From positions 1-20,206 of the forward strand of contig JAEPRB010000451.1 of assembly GCA_016758965.1 (NCBI GenBank): DNA of 20,206 bases, read 5' to 3'. Position numbers and translations under genes: made by a program. This document shows positions 9,594 through 20,046 of this stretch, piece by piece (the stretch's first letter is position 1; every line of letters begins with the position of its first letter). This stretch comes from Circinella minor. Taxonomy: Eukaryota; Mucoromycota; Mucoromycetes; Mucorales; Lichtheimiaceae. Under the pieces are notes generated by a model, which saw only the letters and a program-made list of their open reading frames with translations, was not told where the DNA came from and did no database searches.

Positions 9594-12592
9594 ATGGTAA
9601 ATCTTGAAGAAAAACAAAACAATAAAGACTTTCTTCAACCTATTATGACTGTTGATCCACGAGATATTAATACACCCGATGAACATGTATTAAGAGATCC
9701 TTCTATGCTTCGACTTACTGGCAAACATCCATTTAATGCTGGTAAAAAATTGTCTTTTTTTTTTTTCTTCTTATCTCTTATATACTTCTTTATTTAATAA
9801 ACAATAATAATAAATGATCGAGAGAAAGAAAGAAAGAAAGAAAGAGAGATTAAATAATAGTAATAATAATAAATAATATATATATATATATATATATAGA
9901 ACCACAATTAAAAAAATTGGAACAAAGTGGTTATATAACTCCTAATCAATTACATTTTGTTCGTAATCATGGTCCTGTACCTCAATTAAATTCAGATGAA
10001 CACCGACTAGAAATAAAAGGTTTAGTTCATCATCCTATTATAATTACAATGCAAGATATTCTTTCAATGCCTTCAACAACTTTACCTGTTACAATGGTAT
10101 GTGCTGGTAATCGACGTAAAGAACAAAATATGGTGAAACAATCTATTGGTTTTGCATGGTAAATATTTTAAATACTTTTAAATAATAATTATTTAGTTAT
10201 AATTAATTAAAACTATTATTTGCATAACTTTTATTTATATAGGGGATCTGCTGGTAATTCTTATCTTTCAATTTTTTTTTTTTACTTACTTACGTAGCTT
10301 GATGTATTCTACGTATATATGTATTAATATATGTATTGATGATATTTAGGTGTCAGTACTGCATGTTGGACTGGTGTATATCTTCGCGATGTTATTAATC
10401 AATTTGCTGGTGGTCTTCAAGAAAATGCATTCTATATTTGTTTTGAAGGTTCTGATAATACCTCAAAAGTAAATATAATTTCTTTTGTTATCTTCTCATA
10501 TTCTATATTTTGTCTACTAACAAAATATAATAATTATATAAATTAGGGAGCCTATGGAACATCTGTTACTGCTCATCGTGCCATGTCTGATCATTATGAT
10601 ATTATGTTAGCTTATAAAATGAATGGTGAAGATTTACCACCTGATCATGGTTATCCACTTCGAGTTATCATTCCAGGCTGTATTGGTGGTCGTAGTGTCA
10701 AATGGCTTAAAACAATTGAAGCAAGTGAAAATGAATCACAAAACCCATTCCATGATAATGACAACAAAGTCATGCCAACGCAAGTCAAATCTCCTGAACA
10801 AGCAACCAATGAAGGTTGGTGGAAACGTCCCGAATATACACTTTATGATCTCAATATCAATAGTTGTATAACTACACCAAGTCATACCGATTCGATTCAA
10901 CTTCAAAATCTTCAAGATACATTTACTGCTCGTGGTTACGCTTATACTGGCGGTAATCGTAAAATTACGCGTGTTGAAGTATCCCTTGATAGTGGCAAGA
11001 CGTGGCTTTTAGCTCATTTGACTCGTCCTTCTGCTGATAAAGTAGTAAGTCAGTATGGTGACATGAAAGGTCCTAATTATTATAAAAAATCCCGTCATTG
11101 GTGTTGGGTTTTATGGCATGTCGATATGGAAGTGGCTGACCTCGTTCGTGCTGAAGAAATGGTCGTTCGTGCATGGGATGAATCTCAAAATACTCAACCC
11201 GAAAATTTGACTTGGAACCTTATGGGTATGATGAATAATTGTTGGTTTCGTGTCAAATTGACATTGACAAGAGAACCTACATTATCTATTTATTGTGAAC
11301 ATCCTACTACTGTCGATGGTAAAGAAGCGCCTGGTTGGATGGAACGTCAATTAAAACAAGAATCTGTTATCAATACATCATCCAATGGTCCATCTCCTCT
11401 CGATAAATCTGCATTAACTACTTATACTATGACCGAAGTTGAAAAACATGATTCAGAAACCGATTGTTGGATTATTGTTCGTGATTTAGTCTATGATTGT
11501 ACACCGTTTTTAAAAGATCATCCAGGAGGTGCATCTAGTATTTTAATCACAGGTGGTACAGATTGTACTGAAGAATTTGATGCTATTCATTCAAGTAAAG
11601 CACATGATATGTTACGTGATTATCTTATAGGTCAAGTCATTAGTAATAATGATGAAAAATCATCTATTGCTTCCAAAAGTACCACTGTCAGTATTTCTGA
11701 ATCACAAAAGAGTCATACAACTGAAACATCTATTTCAGCACCATCCACACCTTTTGAAGAAATGCCACCTTTTTTAAATCCAAAACAATGGAAAAAAATG
11801 GTTTTAGATACAAAAGAATATTTATCTCCTTCTATTCGAATTTTCCGATTTGTATTTGATGAAGCAACACAACAACAAGATTTCGGTTTACCCATTGGAC
11901 AGCATGTTTATTTGAAATTACCACAAGAACAAACAAGTAGAGATACACCTGTAAAAAATAGTATGCGTGCTTATACACCAAGTCGTTGTGGTCCTGGTTT
12001 TGTTGAATTTTTAATTAAAATTTATTTTCCTGAAGGCAATACACCTGGTGGTACATTTACTCAAATATTGGACAAGTTACGTGTGGGTGAAACGATTGAT
12101 GTCAAAGGTCCTCTTGGTGAATATGAATATCAAGGAGAAGGTCATTCTTCTTTGATGCGTCAACCTTCAAAACATACAAAATATATTTGTATGATAGCAG
12201 GTGGAACGGGTATTACTCCCATGTGGCAAATTATAGATGCTTTACGACATGATCATGAGCCTCCTCATGTTTCTCTCATTTATTGTGCTCGAACCATTCA
12301 AGATCTTGTTTTATCAAAGGAAATTGAACAAGTACAAGAAATGATAGGACCCAAGAAATTTCATATTCGATATATTTTATCTCAAAAACCGAATGATGAA
12401 TGGCAACATGGTGTAGGTCGTTTAAATCTTAAAGAATTACAAGATCACATGTTTCCTCATGAAAATGATAATAATGAAGAAAAAATGGTTTTACTTTGTG
12501 GTGGACAAGCTATGATTGATGATTGTTGTAAACCTTTAATATCTGAAATAATGGGTAAAAGATTTGCATCTAATAATATTTTTGTATTTTAA
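9594..12592 (+). CDS. Assimilatory nitrate reductase (Mo-pterin / cyt b5 / FAD / NAD(P)H)
   Basis: Five exons: 9594-9741, 9900-10158, 10243-10253, 10350-10468, 10547-12592. The product is 860 aa, against about 873 for Aspergillus NiaD. The enzyme reduces nitrate to nitrite in the cytosol. Seen in order: Mo-pterin domain with the Mo-ligand cysteine C117 in MVCAGNRRKEQNMVKQ; dimerisation domain with GGNRKITRVEVSLDSGKTW (about 310-330); cytochrome b5 domain (about 472-548) with haem histidines H504 (HPGG) and H527; a Ser/Thr-rich hinge (about 552-595); FAD domain with RAYTPS at 653; and NAD(P)H domain with GGTGITP at 731-737 and C830. It ends in the typical FVF. The final cysteine motif reads CGGQAM where most family members have CGPP. 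The 11-nt exon 3 restores the block WGSAGVSTACW and is needed to keep frame. NADH versus NADPH preference cannot be read from the sequence. Confidence 0.97.
9822..9898. repeat. (GAAA)n and (TA)n tracts in nitrate reductase intron 1
   Basis: GAAA repeats at about 9825-9844 are followed by a TA run at 9877-9898 that reaches the 3' splice site of intron 1. Confidence 0.8.
10243..10253 (+). other. 11-nt micro-exon of nitrate reductase
   Basis: GGGATCTGCTG sits between a TATATAG acceptor (ending 10242) and a GTAATT donor (from 10254). It completes a Trp codon begun at 10157-10158, encodes G, S and A, and gives the first base of the next Gly codon. The resulting W-G-S-A-G-V-S matches the conserved block after the Mo-cysteine region of nitrate reductases. 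Skipping it would change the reading phase. Confidence 0.88.
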
Positions 12593-13642
12593 AATAAATG
12601 TTAACACATGATTTTTTTTCCTTACCCTTCAATCTTACGTACGTATAAACATTATACACATATTCATTTCCGTACAAGAACACATTCTACCCTTATATTC
12701 TGCTGTACTATTTTTATGTTGTAAAAAACTATCTAACCCTGCTTTAAATATTGTATTTTCCCATCTTCATCTCTGCATTTTCTTCTTCTTATTATTATTA
12801 CCTTCTTTATCTATTATGTATGTAGTATACCTTTACATTGTTATCTATTTTTTTTTTTCCTTTTCAATTTATATATATCCTCTTTTTTTTTATTGCAATT
12901 TTTCATTATAATAATATTAAAATAAATATTAAATTTACACAATCTCATTCTATATCATCACACCACTTTTTTTTTTTTTTTTGGTATTAAAAATGAATAT
13001 AAAAATAGAACAAAGGTATTCCATCCGGAATAACTTTTACGTACATATTACTTTTTATACGTACTAACTCTTTTTTTTTTAAAAAAAAAAAAGATACCTA
13101 TCATCAAACTGATCATCAATTTTTTTTATAAGCATTATTACTAAATATGTTTACAAATAAAACTTCTTATCTTGCATAATAATAATAATGTTCGTACATG
13201 AATAAAAAAAAAAAAAAGACTCGGGTACCATGAACATAACACACACACACAAATGAAAAGATTTTTTTTTTCTGATTCTCCATTTGAGGGATTTAACAAA
13301 CAAACAATTCGACCCGTCCCCCCCTCCCAAAAAAAAAAGATTATTTTTTGTTTGTTAACTTATAAGTCATCCCGTTCCATCACCTATCATTTTATCTCTT
13401 TTTTTTTTTTTTTTTTTTTTTTCTCAACTTCAAAATTAGTATCATTCATCATCCATTGTTTTAAACAGTAATTCATCCACTTTATAGATGAATTAATATA
13501 AATAAAGATATCATTCGTTATATAAGTATTTCCCTCCCACTTTTTAAAAAAGCAACACGTTTTATGTCATTATTCAGAAAGGTTACACAACTTGGATTCT
13601 AATTCTTCGAGAGAGGGGGGGAAATTATATAAAGGTTAATCC

Positions 13643-13698
13643 AGATAAGCTTTCCCAATTTGGCAACAAACAAATTTTTTTTAAACATGAGCTTATCT
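13643..13698. promoter_or_regulatory. Inverted pair of extended GATA sites upstream of nitrite reductase
   Basis: AGATAAGCT at 13643-13651 is repeated exactly inverted as AGCTTATCT at 13690-13698, with 38 nt between. A third site, AGATAA, follows at 13704. The arms extend beyond the core GATA hexamer, which makes pure chance less likely. Inferred GATA-factor target about 640-690 nt upstream of the start codon. Confidence 0.5.
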
Positions 13699-14090
13699 AT
13701 CCAAGATAACTATACACACACTTAATTCTAATTCTTTTTTATATATTCTGCATACAAGATAACAAAACTTTCTATGGATTTATCTAACCCCATCCACCCC
13801 CCCCCAAAAAAAAGTTTCCTAAATTATATAGCAAATAAAAAGATAACCGGAATCACATAAGTAAATACTTAAAAGACACATGTTTTTTTCTATATCAATT
13901 AGAATCATTATCTTTTTATTCTCTCCTACGTAACTCTTTCCTCCTTTTATTCCCGTTAATAATTCCTTCTTCCCCCCCCCCTCCTCTACTCAAAGTTACT
14001 CAGATATCTTTTTTTGATAAGAACAAAACTAATTCTAAATGTAACAAATGGATCATCTCTAAGTTATCATTTTATTTATTTGTTGATTTT

Positions 14091-14115
14091 CTCTCTCTCT
14101 CTCTCTCTCTCTCTC
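14091..14115. repeat. (CT)12 microsatellite in the nitrite reductase promoter
   Basis: A CT run about 220 nt upstream of the nitrite reductase ATG, immediately followed by the palindrome CACGTG (14115-14120). CT-rich tracts are common near fungal transcription starts, so it may be a core promoter element. Confidence 0.8.
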
Positions 14116-14332
14116 ACGTGATCAAAGTGATAATCGAACCATGTACGTATTGGTTTTTTTTTTTTGGCGGGTTTAAATGGCATTATAGATCTCAGTTACA
14201 TCTTTTTTCAAATAGATTTGAAAAAGGGGGCCATCCATCACTTTTTTTTTTTTTTTTTGGTTCTTTCTCTTTTACTTTTTTAAAATCAAAACATCCCCTT
14301 TTTATATATATACTTTACTGTATTCTATTAAA

Positions 14333-14554
14333 ATGCCTCCCAATACAGAGTTACCAACGAATACTTTTTCATCTCCTCCTTCTTCAGAAGTTGACAATGG
14401 TGAAGTATCAGATACATTATTACAAAAACAAATTATAGTTGTTGGACTTGGTATGGTTGCTTGTTCATTTATTGAAAAATTACTTGATTATGATGAAACA
14501 AAACAATATCAAATTCGTGTATTTTCAGAAGAACCTGAAGGTAAAAAAAAAAAA

Positions 14555-14591
<37 letters not shown>

Positions 14592-17500
14592 CTTTTCATA
14601 CAAAAAAAAGTTGCTCTATTTATTGACATGGGTTCCTATTTTGAAAAAAAAAAATAGTTGCTTATAATCGTGTTGGTCTTACTCAATATTTTTCTCATTG
14701 TAATGTTGAACAACAACTTATGCAACCAAGAGCATGGTATACTGATAATCAAGTACAAGTCGAACTTGGTGATCCAGTAGAAGAAATTGATTCTGAATCT
14801 AAACGTGTCCGTACCCGACTTTCTGGATGGGTTCATTATGACATTTTAGTATTAGCTACTGGATCATCTGCTGCATTACCTCCTGGTATTACCTTGGATA
14901 AATACGGTGGCGTGTTTGTTTATCGTACTTTACAAGATTTAGAAGATATTATGGCCTGGTCGAAACGTGAACATGTCACACACGCTTCTGTTGTAGGAGG
15001 CGGTTTATTAGGTCTTGAAGCTGCCAAAGCAGCTAAAGATTTGGGTTTACAAGTCAGTATCTATGAAAGATCGGATCGTTTAATGGCACGTCAATTAGAT
15101 GGTGATGCTTCCCGTGTTTTAGAAGCTGAAATTGAAAAATTGGGGTTAACATCTTTTTTGGGTGATTGTCCTATGGAATTAGAAGGAGATGAAGCATTCA
15201 ATTTAAAATCATTCAAGTTAGCAAGTGGTGATACACATATTTCTCAAATGGCTATTTATGCTATTGGTATTCGTCCTCGGGATAATTTATCTCAAACAAC
15301 ACCTCAATTGAAACGTGCTACACGAGGTGGATTTGAAGTCAATGATCGTCTTGAAACATCTATTCCAGATATTTTTGCTATTGGTGAATGTGCTTCCCAT
15401 AATGATATGGTCTATGGTCTTGTTGCTCCTGGTTATGAGTAAGTTTTCTACAAAGAATAAAAAAAAAAAAATTTAAAAAGTGATTGATAAATTAAATTTT
15501 ACACCCTTTCATTTTAGTATGGCTGAAGTGGTTGCTCGTAACCTTACCACAAGACTTCATCAATCACGTAAAGCAGGTTTCCGTGGTGCTGATATGTCAA
15601 CCAAATTGAAGCTTTTAGGTGTTCATGTAGCCAGTTTTGGTGATTGTTTCCCTGATGAGACCAAAACACAACCACTCACTTACCGTGATCCATTCAGTGG
15701 TGTTTATAAAAAATATATTTTCACCAAAGATGGTAAAAAATTATTAGGTGGTATGATGGTGGGTGATACCGATGATTATTCCAAACTTTTATCTCTTGTT
15801 CGATCCGCCAAACGATTACAAGCACCTCCTTCCGAACTTATTTTAGGTGTTCAAGGCAATGATACCGTTCAATCCGCAGATGCATTACCTGATGATACTC
15901 AAATTTGTTCTTGTAATAATGTCACTAAAGGTCATATTCGTAAAATAATCAAAGAAAAAAAATGTGAAAATGTCAATCAAGTCAAATGTTTTTCTAAAGC
16001 CGGTACGGGATGTGGAGGTTGTTTACCTCAAGTACAAGAAATTTTTGAAGGAGAAATGAAAGCTTCTGGACAAGTAATAAGTCATTCCTTGTGCGCTCAT
16101 TTTAAATACAGTCGTCAAGAATTGTTTACTATTGGTCAATTGAAGGAATTAAAAACATTTGATGACTTTATTCAACATGCGGGCGTAGAAGGTGGTGTTC
16201 ATGATGTGAACAAGACAACAGAGGTGGGTTGTGAAGTATGTAAACCTGCCATTGCAAGTGTTTTGGCAAGTCTTTGGAATGAACATATTTTGAATCCTGG
16301 ATTACGTCCTTTACAAGATACCAATGATCGTTATTTGGCCAATATTCAAAGAGGTGGATTATATAGTATTGTGCCTCGTATTGCAGCTGGTGAAGTAACT
16401 CCACAGAAATTGGGTGTCATTGCAAGTGTTGCTCAAGAATATAATCTTTATACAAAAATTACAGGTGCTCAACGTATTGATATCAGTAAGTATAAAAATC
16501 TTTCTTTTTTTTTTTTTTTATCTAAAAGTTTATCTAAAGAACTGTAATTATTTATATATTACTTTTTTTGTTTGTTTGTAGTGGGTGCACGAAAAGAAGA
16601 TTTACCTGATATTTGGGAAAAACTTGTTGATGCTGGTTTTGAAAGTGGTCATGCTTATGGTAAATCATTACGTGCTGTCAAAAGTTGTGTAGGCACTACA
16701 TGGTGTCGTTATGGTCAACAAGATTCTGTTGGATTTGCTATTCAGGTAAATTCTTTTATTATTATTATTTTTGCAATCTAAAAAAAAAAAAAAACTAACG
16801 TACATATCAATGAATAAATAAATTTTATAGCTCGAAAACCGATACAAAGGTATCCGATCTCCACATAAACTGAAAGGTGGTGTATCTGGTTGTATTCGTG
16901 AATGTGCAGAAGCGCAAGGCAAAGATTTTGGTTTAATTGCTACAGATAAAGGATATAATGTCTATGTTTGTGGTAATGGTGGTTCTAAACCCAAACATGC
17001 TGAACTTTTGGTTGCTGATGTATCTGAAGAATTAGCCATTAAATATTTGGATCGATTCTTAATGTATTATATTATGACAGCTGATAAATTAACCCGTACA
17101 GCCCGTTGGCTTGAAAAAGTGGAAGGAGGTATCAATTATCTTCGTAAAATTGTTATTGAAGATCATTTGGGTATTGCTGATCAACTAGAACAACAAATGG
17201 CAAAATTAATTGATGCCTATCAATGTGAATGGACAACAGTAGTCCGTGATTCAACACGTCGTAAACATTTTGATGCATTTGTTAATAGTGATGAACGTGA
17301 TACAGTGATTGAAATGATTGATGAACGAGGTCAACGACGTCCTGCAGATTGGCCCAAAGAATTACCTCCAATGAAGAAATTAACACGTAATGAAAAAGAA
17401 GGTCAAGTGAATAAGGTGAACGACGACAAGAAGAGTTGGTTACATGTAGGTGGTACTGACTTATTCCCCATGGATGAAGGCAAGGTAGTCCGTGTTGGTC

Positions 17501-17907
17501 ATGTTCAAATTGCTGTTTTCCATACACGTAACCAATGGTATGCTACACAAAACATGTGTCCACATAAACGTGCTTTGGTTCTTGCTTCTGGATTACTTGG
17601 TAATGGACCGACCCATACTCCTTATGTCTCTTGTCCAATGCATAAAAAGAATTTTGATCTTGCCACAGGTGATTGTATGGTGCCTGGTGAAGAAGAAAAA
17701 TATAAACTTGAAACTTTTGAAGTCAAGATAGAAAGTGATCAAGTTTATTTAAATATACCATCTATTAAAGAACTTGATGAAACTCTTGGATCTGGACGAA
17801 CCATTATACAACGTGGTATGTCAAAACCAACTATTGTATCTATGCAAGATGCACCTTCTTGTGGAACAGTTGGTAATGGTTGCGGTGATAAAACATTGGA
17901 ATGGTAG
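14333..17907 (+). CDS. Assimilatory nitrite reductase, NAD(P)H-dependent, with C-terminal Rieske domain
   Basis: Five exons: 14333-14540, 14658-15438, 15518-16485, 16582-16745, 16831-17907. The product is 1065 aa, against about 1100 in Aspergillus NiiA. The enzyme reduces nitrite to ammonium in the cytosol. Seen in order: N-terminal FAD fold (VVGLGMVA, about 36-43), ATGSS at 136-140, NAD(P) fold VVGGGLLGLE at 181-190 and IGEC at 311-314; a BFD-like [2Fe-2S] region with C460, C462, C495 and C498; a second BFD-like segment (LCAHF, then GCEVCKP); the sirohaem/[4Fe-4S] domain with C688 and C694 (SCVGTTWC) and C728 and C732 (GCIREC); and the Rieske centre C950, H952, C975 and H978. The start codon gives an unconserved N-terminus of about 33 residues rich in P, S and T. 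It lies downstream of and co-directional with nitrate reductase, completing the pathway. Confidence 0.97.
14557..14585. repeat. (TC)n microsatellite in nitrite reductase intron 1
   Basis: A TC run of about 14 units shortly after the donor of intron 1 (14541-14657). It serves as pyrimidine-rich intron sequence and is probably length-variable between strains. Confidence 0.85.
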
Positions 17908-18625
17908 TAGATCTTTATTCATATACGTATCTTCTTTTACTGCCATTATTACGTACAACTATATTTCTTTTTTTTTATTATTATGGCATTAGCAAAAAAA
18001 AAAAAAAAAAAAAGCACTCCATACATTTTCTTAGCAAGATATATAACAATTATTTTCACCATAACATTAATTTTTTACCTTAGTTATCAAAACTCTCTCT
18101 CTCTCTCATTTTACTATAGCAACTTACCCAACATTCCCTCGCATATTATTATATTTTTTTTTTTTTGCATATATATTTTTTTCTTCTTCTCTCTTGTATA
18201 TTGAATAAATTTGCTTAAACAAGTTTAAATAAATAAATAAATAAAACTTTTTATATAGTAAACTTTTAATATAGATAGTATGATAAAAAGAATAAATTTC
18301 ATTAATGGTAAAATGCTTAAATTCAATATTAATAATTAGCAGTACACCTGAACTACATAGAATTTTTTAGTTGTAGAAACAATAAATATATAATGTAAAA
18401 AGAAAAAGGACAAAAAAGTCATGATTTAAATCTTCTTCCTTTGAATTGATATATAGATATATAGATATACTTCACATGTGATTAATAGGCCTCCTACACT
18501 CTTCTTTTTTTTTTGCTCAAAAATTGGGTTCTATATGTAATAAAAATTAAAGCAAGATAAAACTCAACCTTGTTATTAATTTTTTTTTGTTTTTGTTTTT
18601 TTATCCTCGAACCACGAAAAAAAAA
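17908..18625. other. Intergenic: nitrite reductase 3' region and TSC13 promoter
   Basis: No gene is supported. It contains two TACGTA palindromes shortly after the nitrite reductase stop (17924 and 17950), a TAAA repeat (about 18227-18244) with AATAAA strings, an ATATAG repeat (18451-18471), and a T-rich tract followed by an A-run leading into the TSC13 start codon. Open frames here are low-complexity poly-Phe/poly-Lys translations. Confidence 0.65.
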
Positions 18626-19901
18626 ATGAAGCTTACCATTGCTTCTAGAAACCCAAAGTCTACAAAGTTCCCTATTACACTTGAATTGGAAGGAACTCCT
18701 GAAACTATTAAAGTTCAAGATGTCGCGTTAGCTATTGAAAAGAAGTTTCCTAAATATTATCCCGACAGACAACGATTAACTGACCTTGATAAAAAAGCAC
18801 TTGATGTGGATAAAACTTTGGCTGAAGCCGGTGTTGTTGATGGTGCTACTATTCAATTCAAAGATCTCGGCAAGTAATAATTCTTATTATTAAAAAAAAA
18901 AAAAAAAAAAACCTTGACAAACGCGTTAAAATGGGTTTCTATAATTAAAAACTAGTTCTAATCCATTGTATATACATATGCAAAAACCCCCCAAAAATTA
19001 TATAAACATAAATATATACAGGTCCTCAAATTGGTTGGCGTACAGTATTTTTAATTGAATATGGTGGTCCATTACTTATTCATCCCATTTTTTATTATGC
19101 CAGTAAACTTTTCTATGGTGCCGATTTTCAACATTCTCCTATGCAAACCACAGTTTATTACATGTGTATGGCTCATTTCTTAAAACGTGAATTAGAAACT
19201 TTATTTGTTCATCGTTTCTCTCATGGCACTATGCCTTTCTTAAACGTTTTCAAAAACTCGGGTCATTATTGGTTATTGTCAGGTATTAATTTGGCTTATT
19301 GGGTTTATGGTCCTTGGTTTGCTGCTGGTAAGGCAGCTAGTGTTCGTAGTGATGTTTGGCTTTATGGTTCAGTTGCTGTTTGGGCGGTAAGTTTATATTT
19401 TTATTTTTTTGATTCAAAAAGTTGGGAGAAACAAGGAAAAAGTTAATATTTGAGATGGTTTTTTTTTTTTTTAGTGGGCTGAATTATCCAACTTGGCAAC
19501 ACATATTACTTTACGTAATTTACGTCCTGCTGGTACACGTCGTCGTGCTATTCCTTTCGGTTATGGATTTGATTTAATTTCTTGTCCAAATTATTTCTTT
19601 GAAACCATTGGTTGGACTGTTGTTTGTTTCCTTTCTACTAGTTGGAGTGGTAAGAATTATTCTTATTCTTATTATATATATATATTTATTTAAATAATGT
19701 TATAAAGGTGAAATCAAATTAACCTCCAAAAAAAAATTGGTGTGTGTTGGGGGATGTATATTAATTTTTATAGCTTGGCTCTTTAATATTGTTGCTACTG
19801 GTCAAATGTATGTTTGGGCTGTCAAGAAACATAAAAATTATAAGAAAGAATTTAAAGATTATCCTCGTAACAGAAAGGCCATGTTTCCTTTTATTGCTTA
19901 A
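18626..19901 (+). CDS. TSC13: Very-long-chain trans-2-enoyl-CoA reductase (Tsc13/TECR)
   Basis: Four exons: 18626-18869, 19022-19386, 19475-19649, 19774-19901. The product is 303 aa, against about 310 for yeast Tsc13. It carries out the last reduction of the ER fatty-acid elongation cycle, supplying very-long-chain acyl-CoA for sphingolipids. Residues 1 to about 79 form the ubiquitin-like N-terminal domain typical of the family. The steroid-5-alpha-reductase-type membrane domain follows, with LGPQIGWRTVFLIEYGGP (from 80), KRELETLFVHRFS (136-148) and CPNYFFE (240-246), whose Tyr and Glu are conserved in the family, and a basic C-terminus. The first intron must use a GC donor (GCAAGT, 18870-18875). 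The alternative GT at 18874-18875 shifts the frame and destroys the conserved LGPQI junction, and reading through stops at TAA 18875-18877. Confidence 0.94.
18870..19021 (+). other. GC-AG intron in TSC13
   Basis: Donor GCAAGT (18870-18875) and acceptor ATACAG (ending 19021). The Gly codon is split as G at 18869 plus GT at 19022-19023. The donor matches the consensus at every position except the second, as is usual for GC-AG introns handled by the major spliceosome. Confidence 0.85.
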
Positions 19902-20046
19902 CCAAAAATAATAATAATAATAAATATTGATTATATAATATAAATAACTTGTATAAAAAAAAAACGAGTACTAATAAAATTCATACAGTAATGTTAAAAA
20001 AAAAACAGTTGGGGGGATATACTAAATGTTTTTGTTATATCGATTA
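19902..20046. other. 3' flank of TSC13
   Basis: An AT-rich spacer with an AAT repeat (19907-19923), AATAAA at 19975-19980 and a G6 tract (20012-20017). No coding sequence was recognised on either strand. In particular I see no terminal exon for the - strand gene to the right. Confidence 0.6.

Larger units (their letters stand above)
12593..14332. promoter_or_regulatory. Spacer between nitrate and nitrite reductase genes, GATA-site rich
   Basis: This stretch holds the nitrate reductase 3' region and the nitrite reductase promoter, with no supported gene. An AATAAA overlaps the end of the nitrate reductase coding sequence (12593-12598), and another lies near 12920. About 16 WGATAR sites were counted by hand, concentrated between 13640 and 14133 (13643, 13693, 13704, 13757, 13780, 13841, 13908, 14015, 14064 and 14128). 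There are several C7-C11 tracts (13317-13325, 13796-13805, 13973-13981). The length and the dense sites suggest that nitrite reductase has its own nitrogen-regulated promoter and is not read through from the upstream gene. Confidence 0.6.

Noticed and set aside
9594..9797. A short protein ending in a poly-Phe tail
   Set aside because: It is nitrate reductase exon 1 read through the GTAAAA donor at 9742 into the intron.
13253..14438. Open frames upstream of nitrite reductase
   Set aside because: Poly-Phe translations of T-tracts; the later part is an out-of-frame shadow of nitrite reductase exon 1.
18587..18877. A stand-alone 84-codon ubiquitin-like protein from the ATG at 18626 ending at 18877
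   Set aside because: It is the first exon of TSC13. The GC-AG intron restores the conserved LGPQIGWRT junction in frame with the reductase domain.
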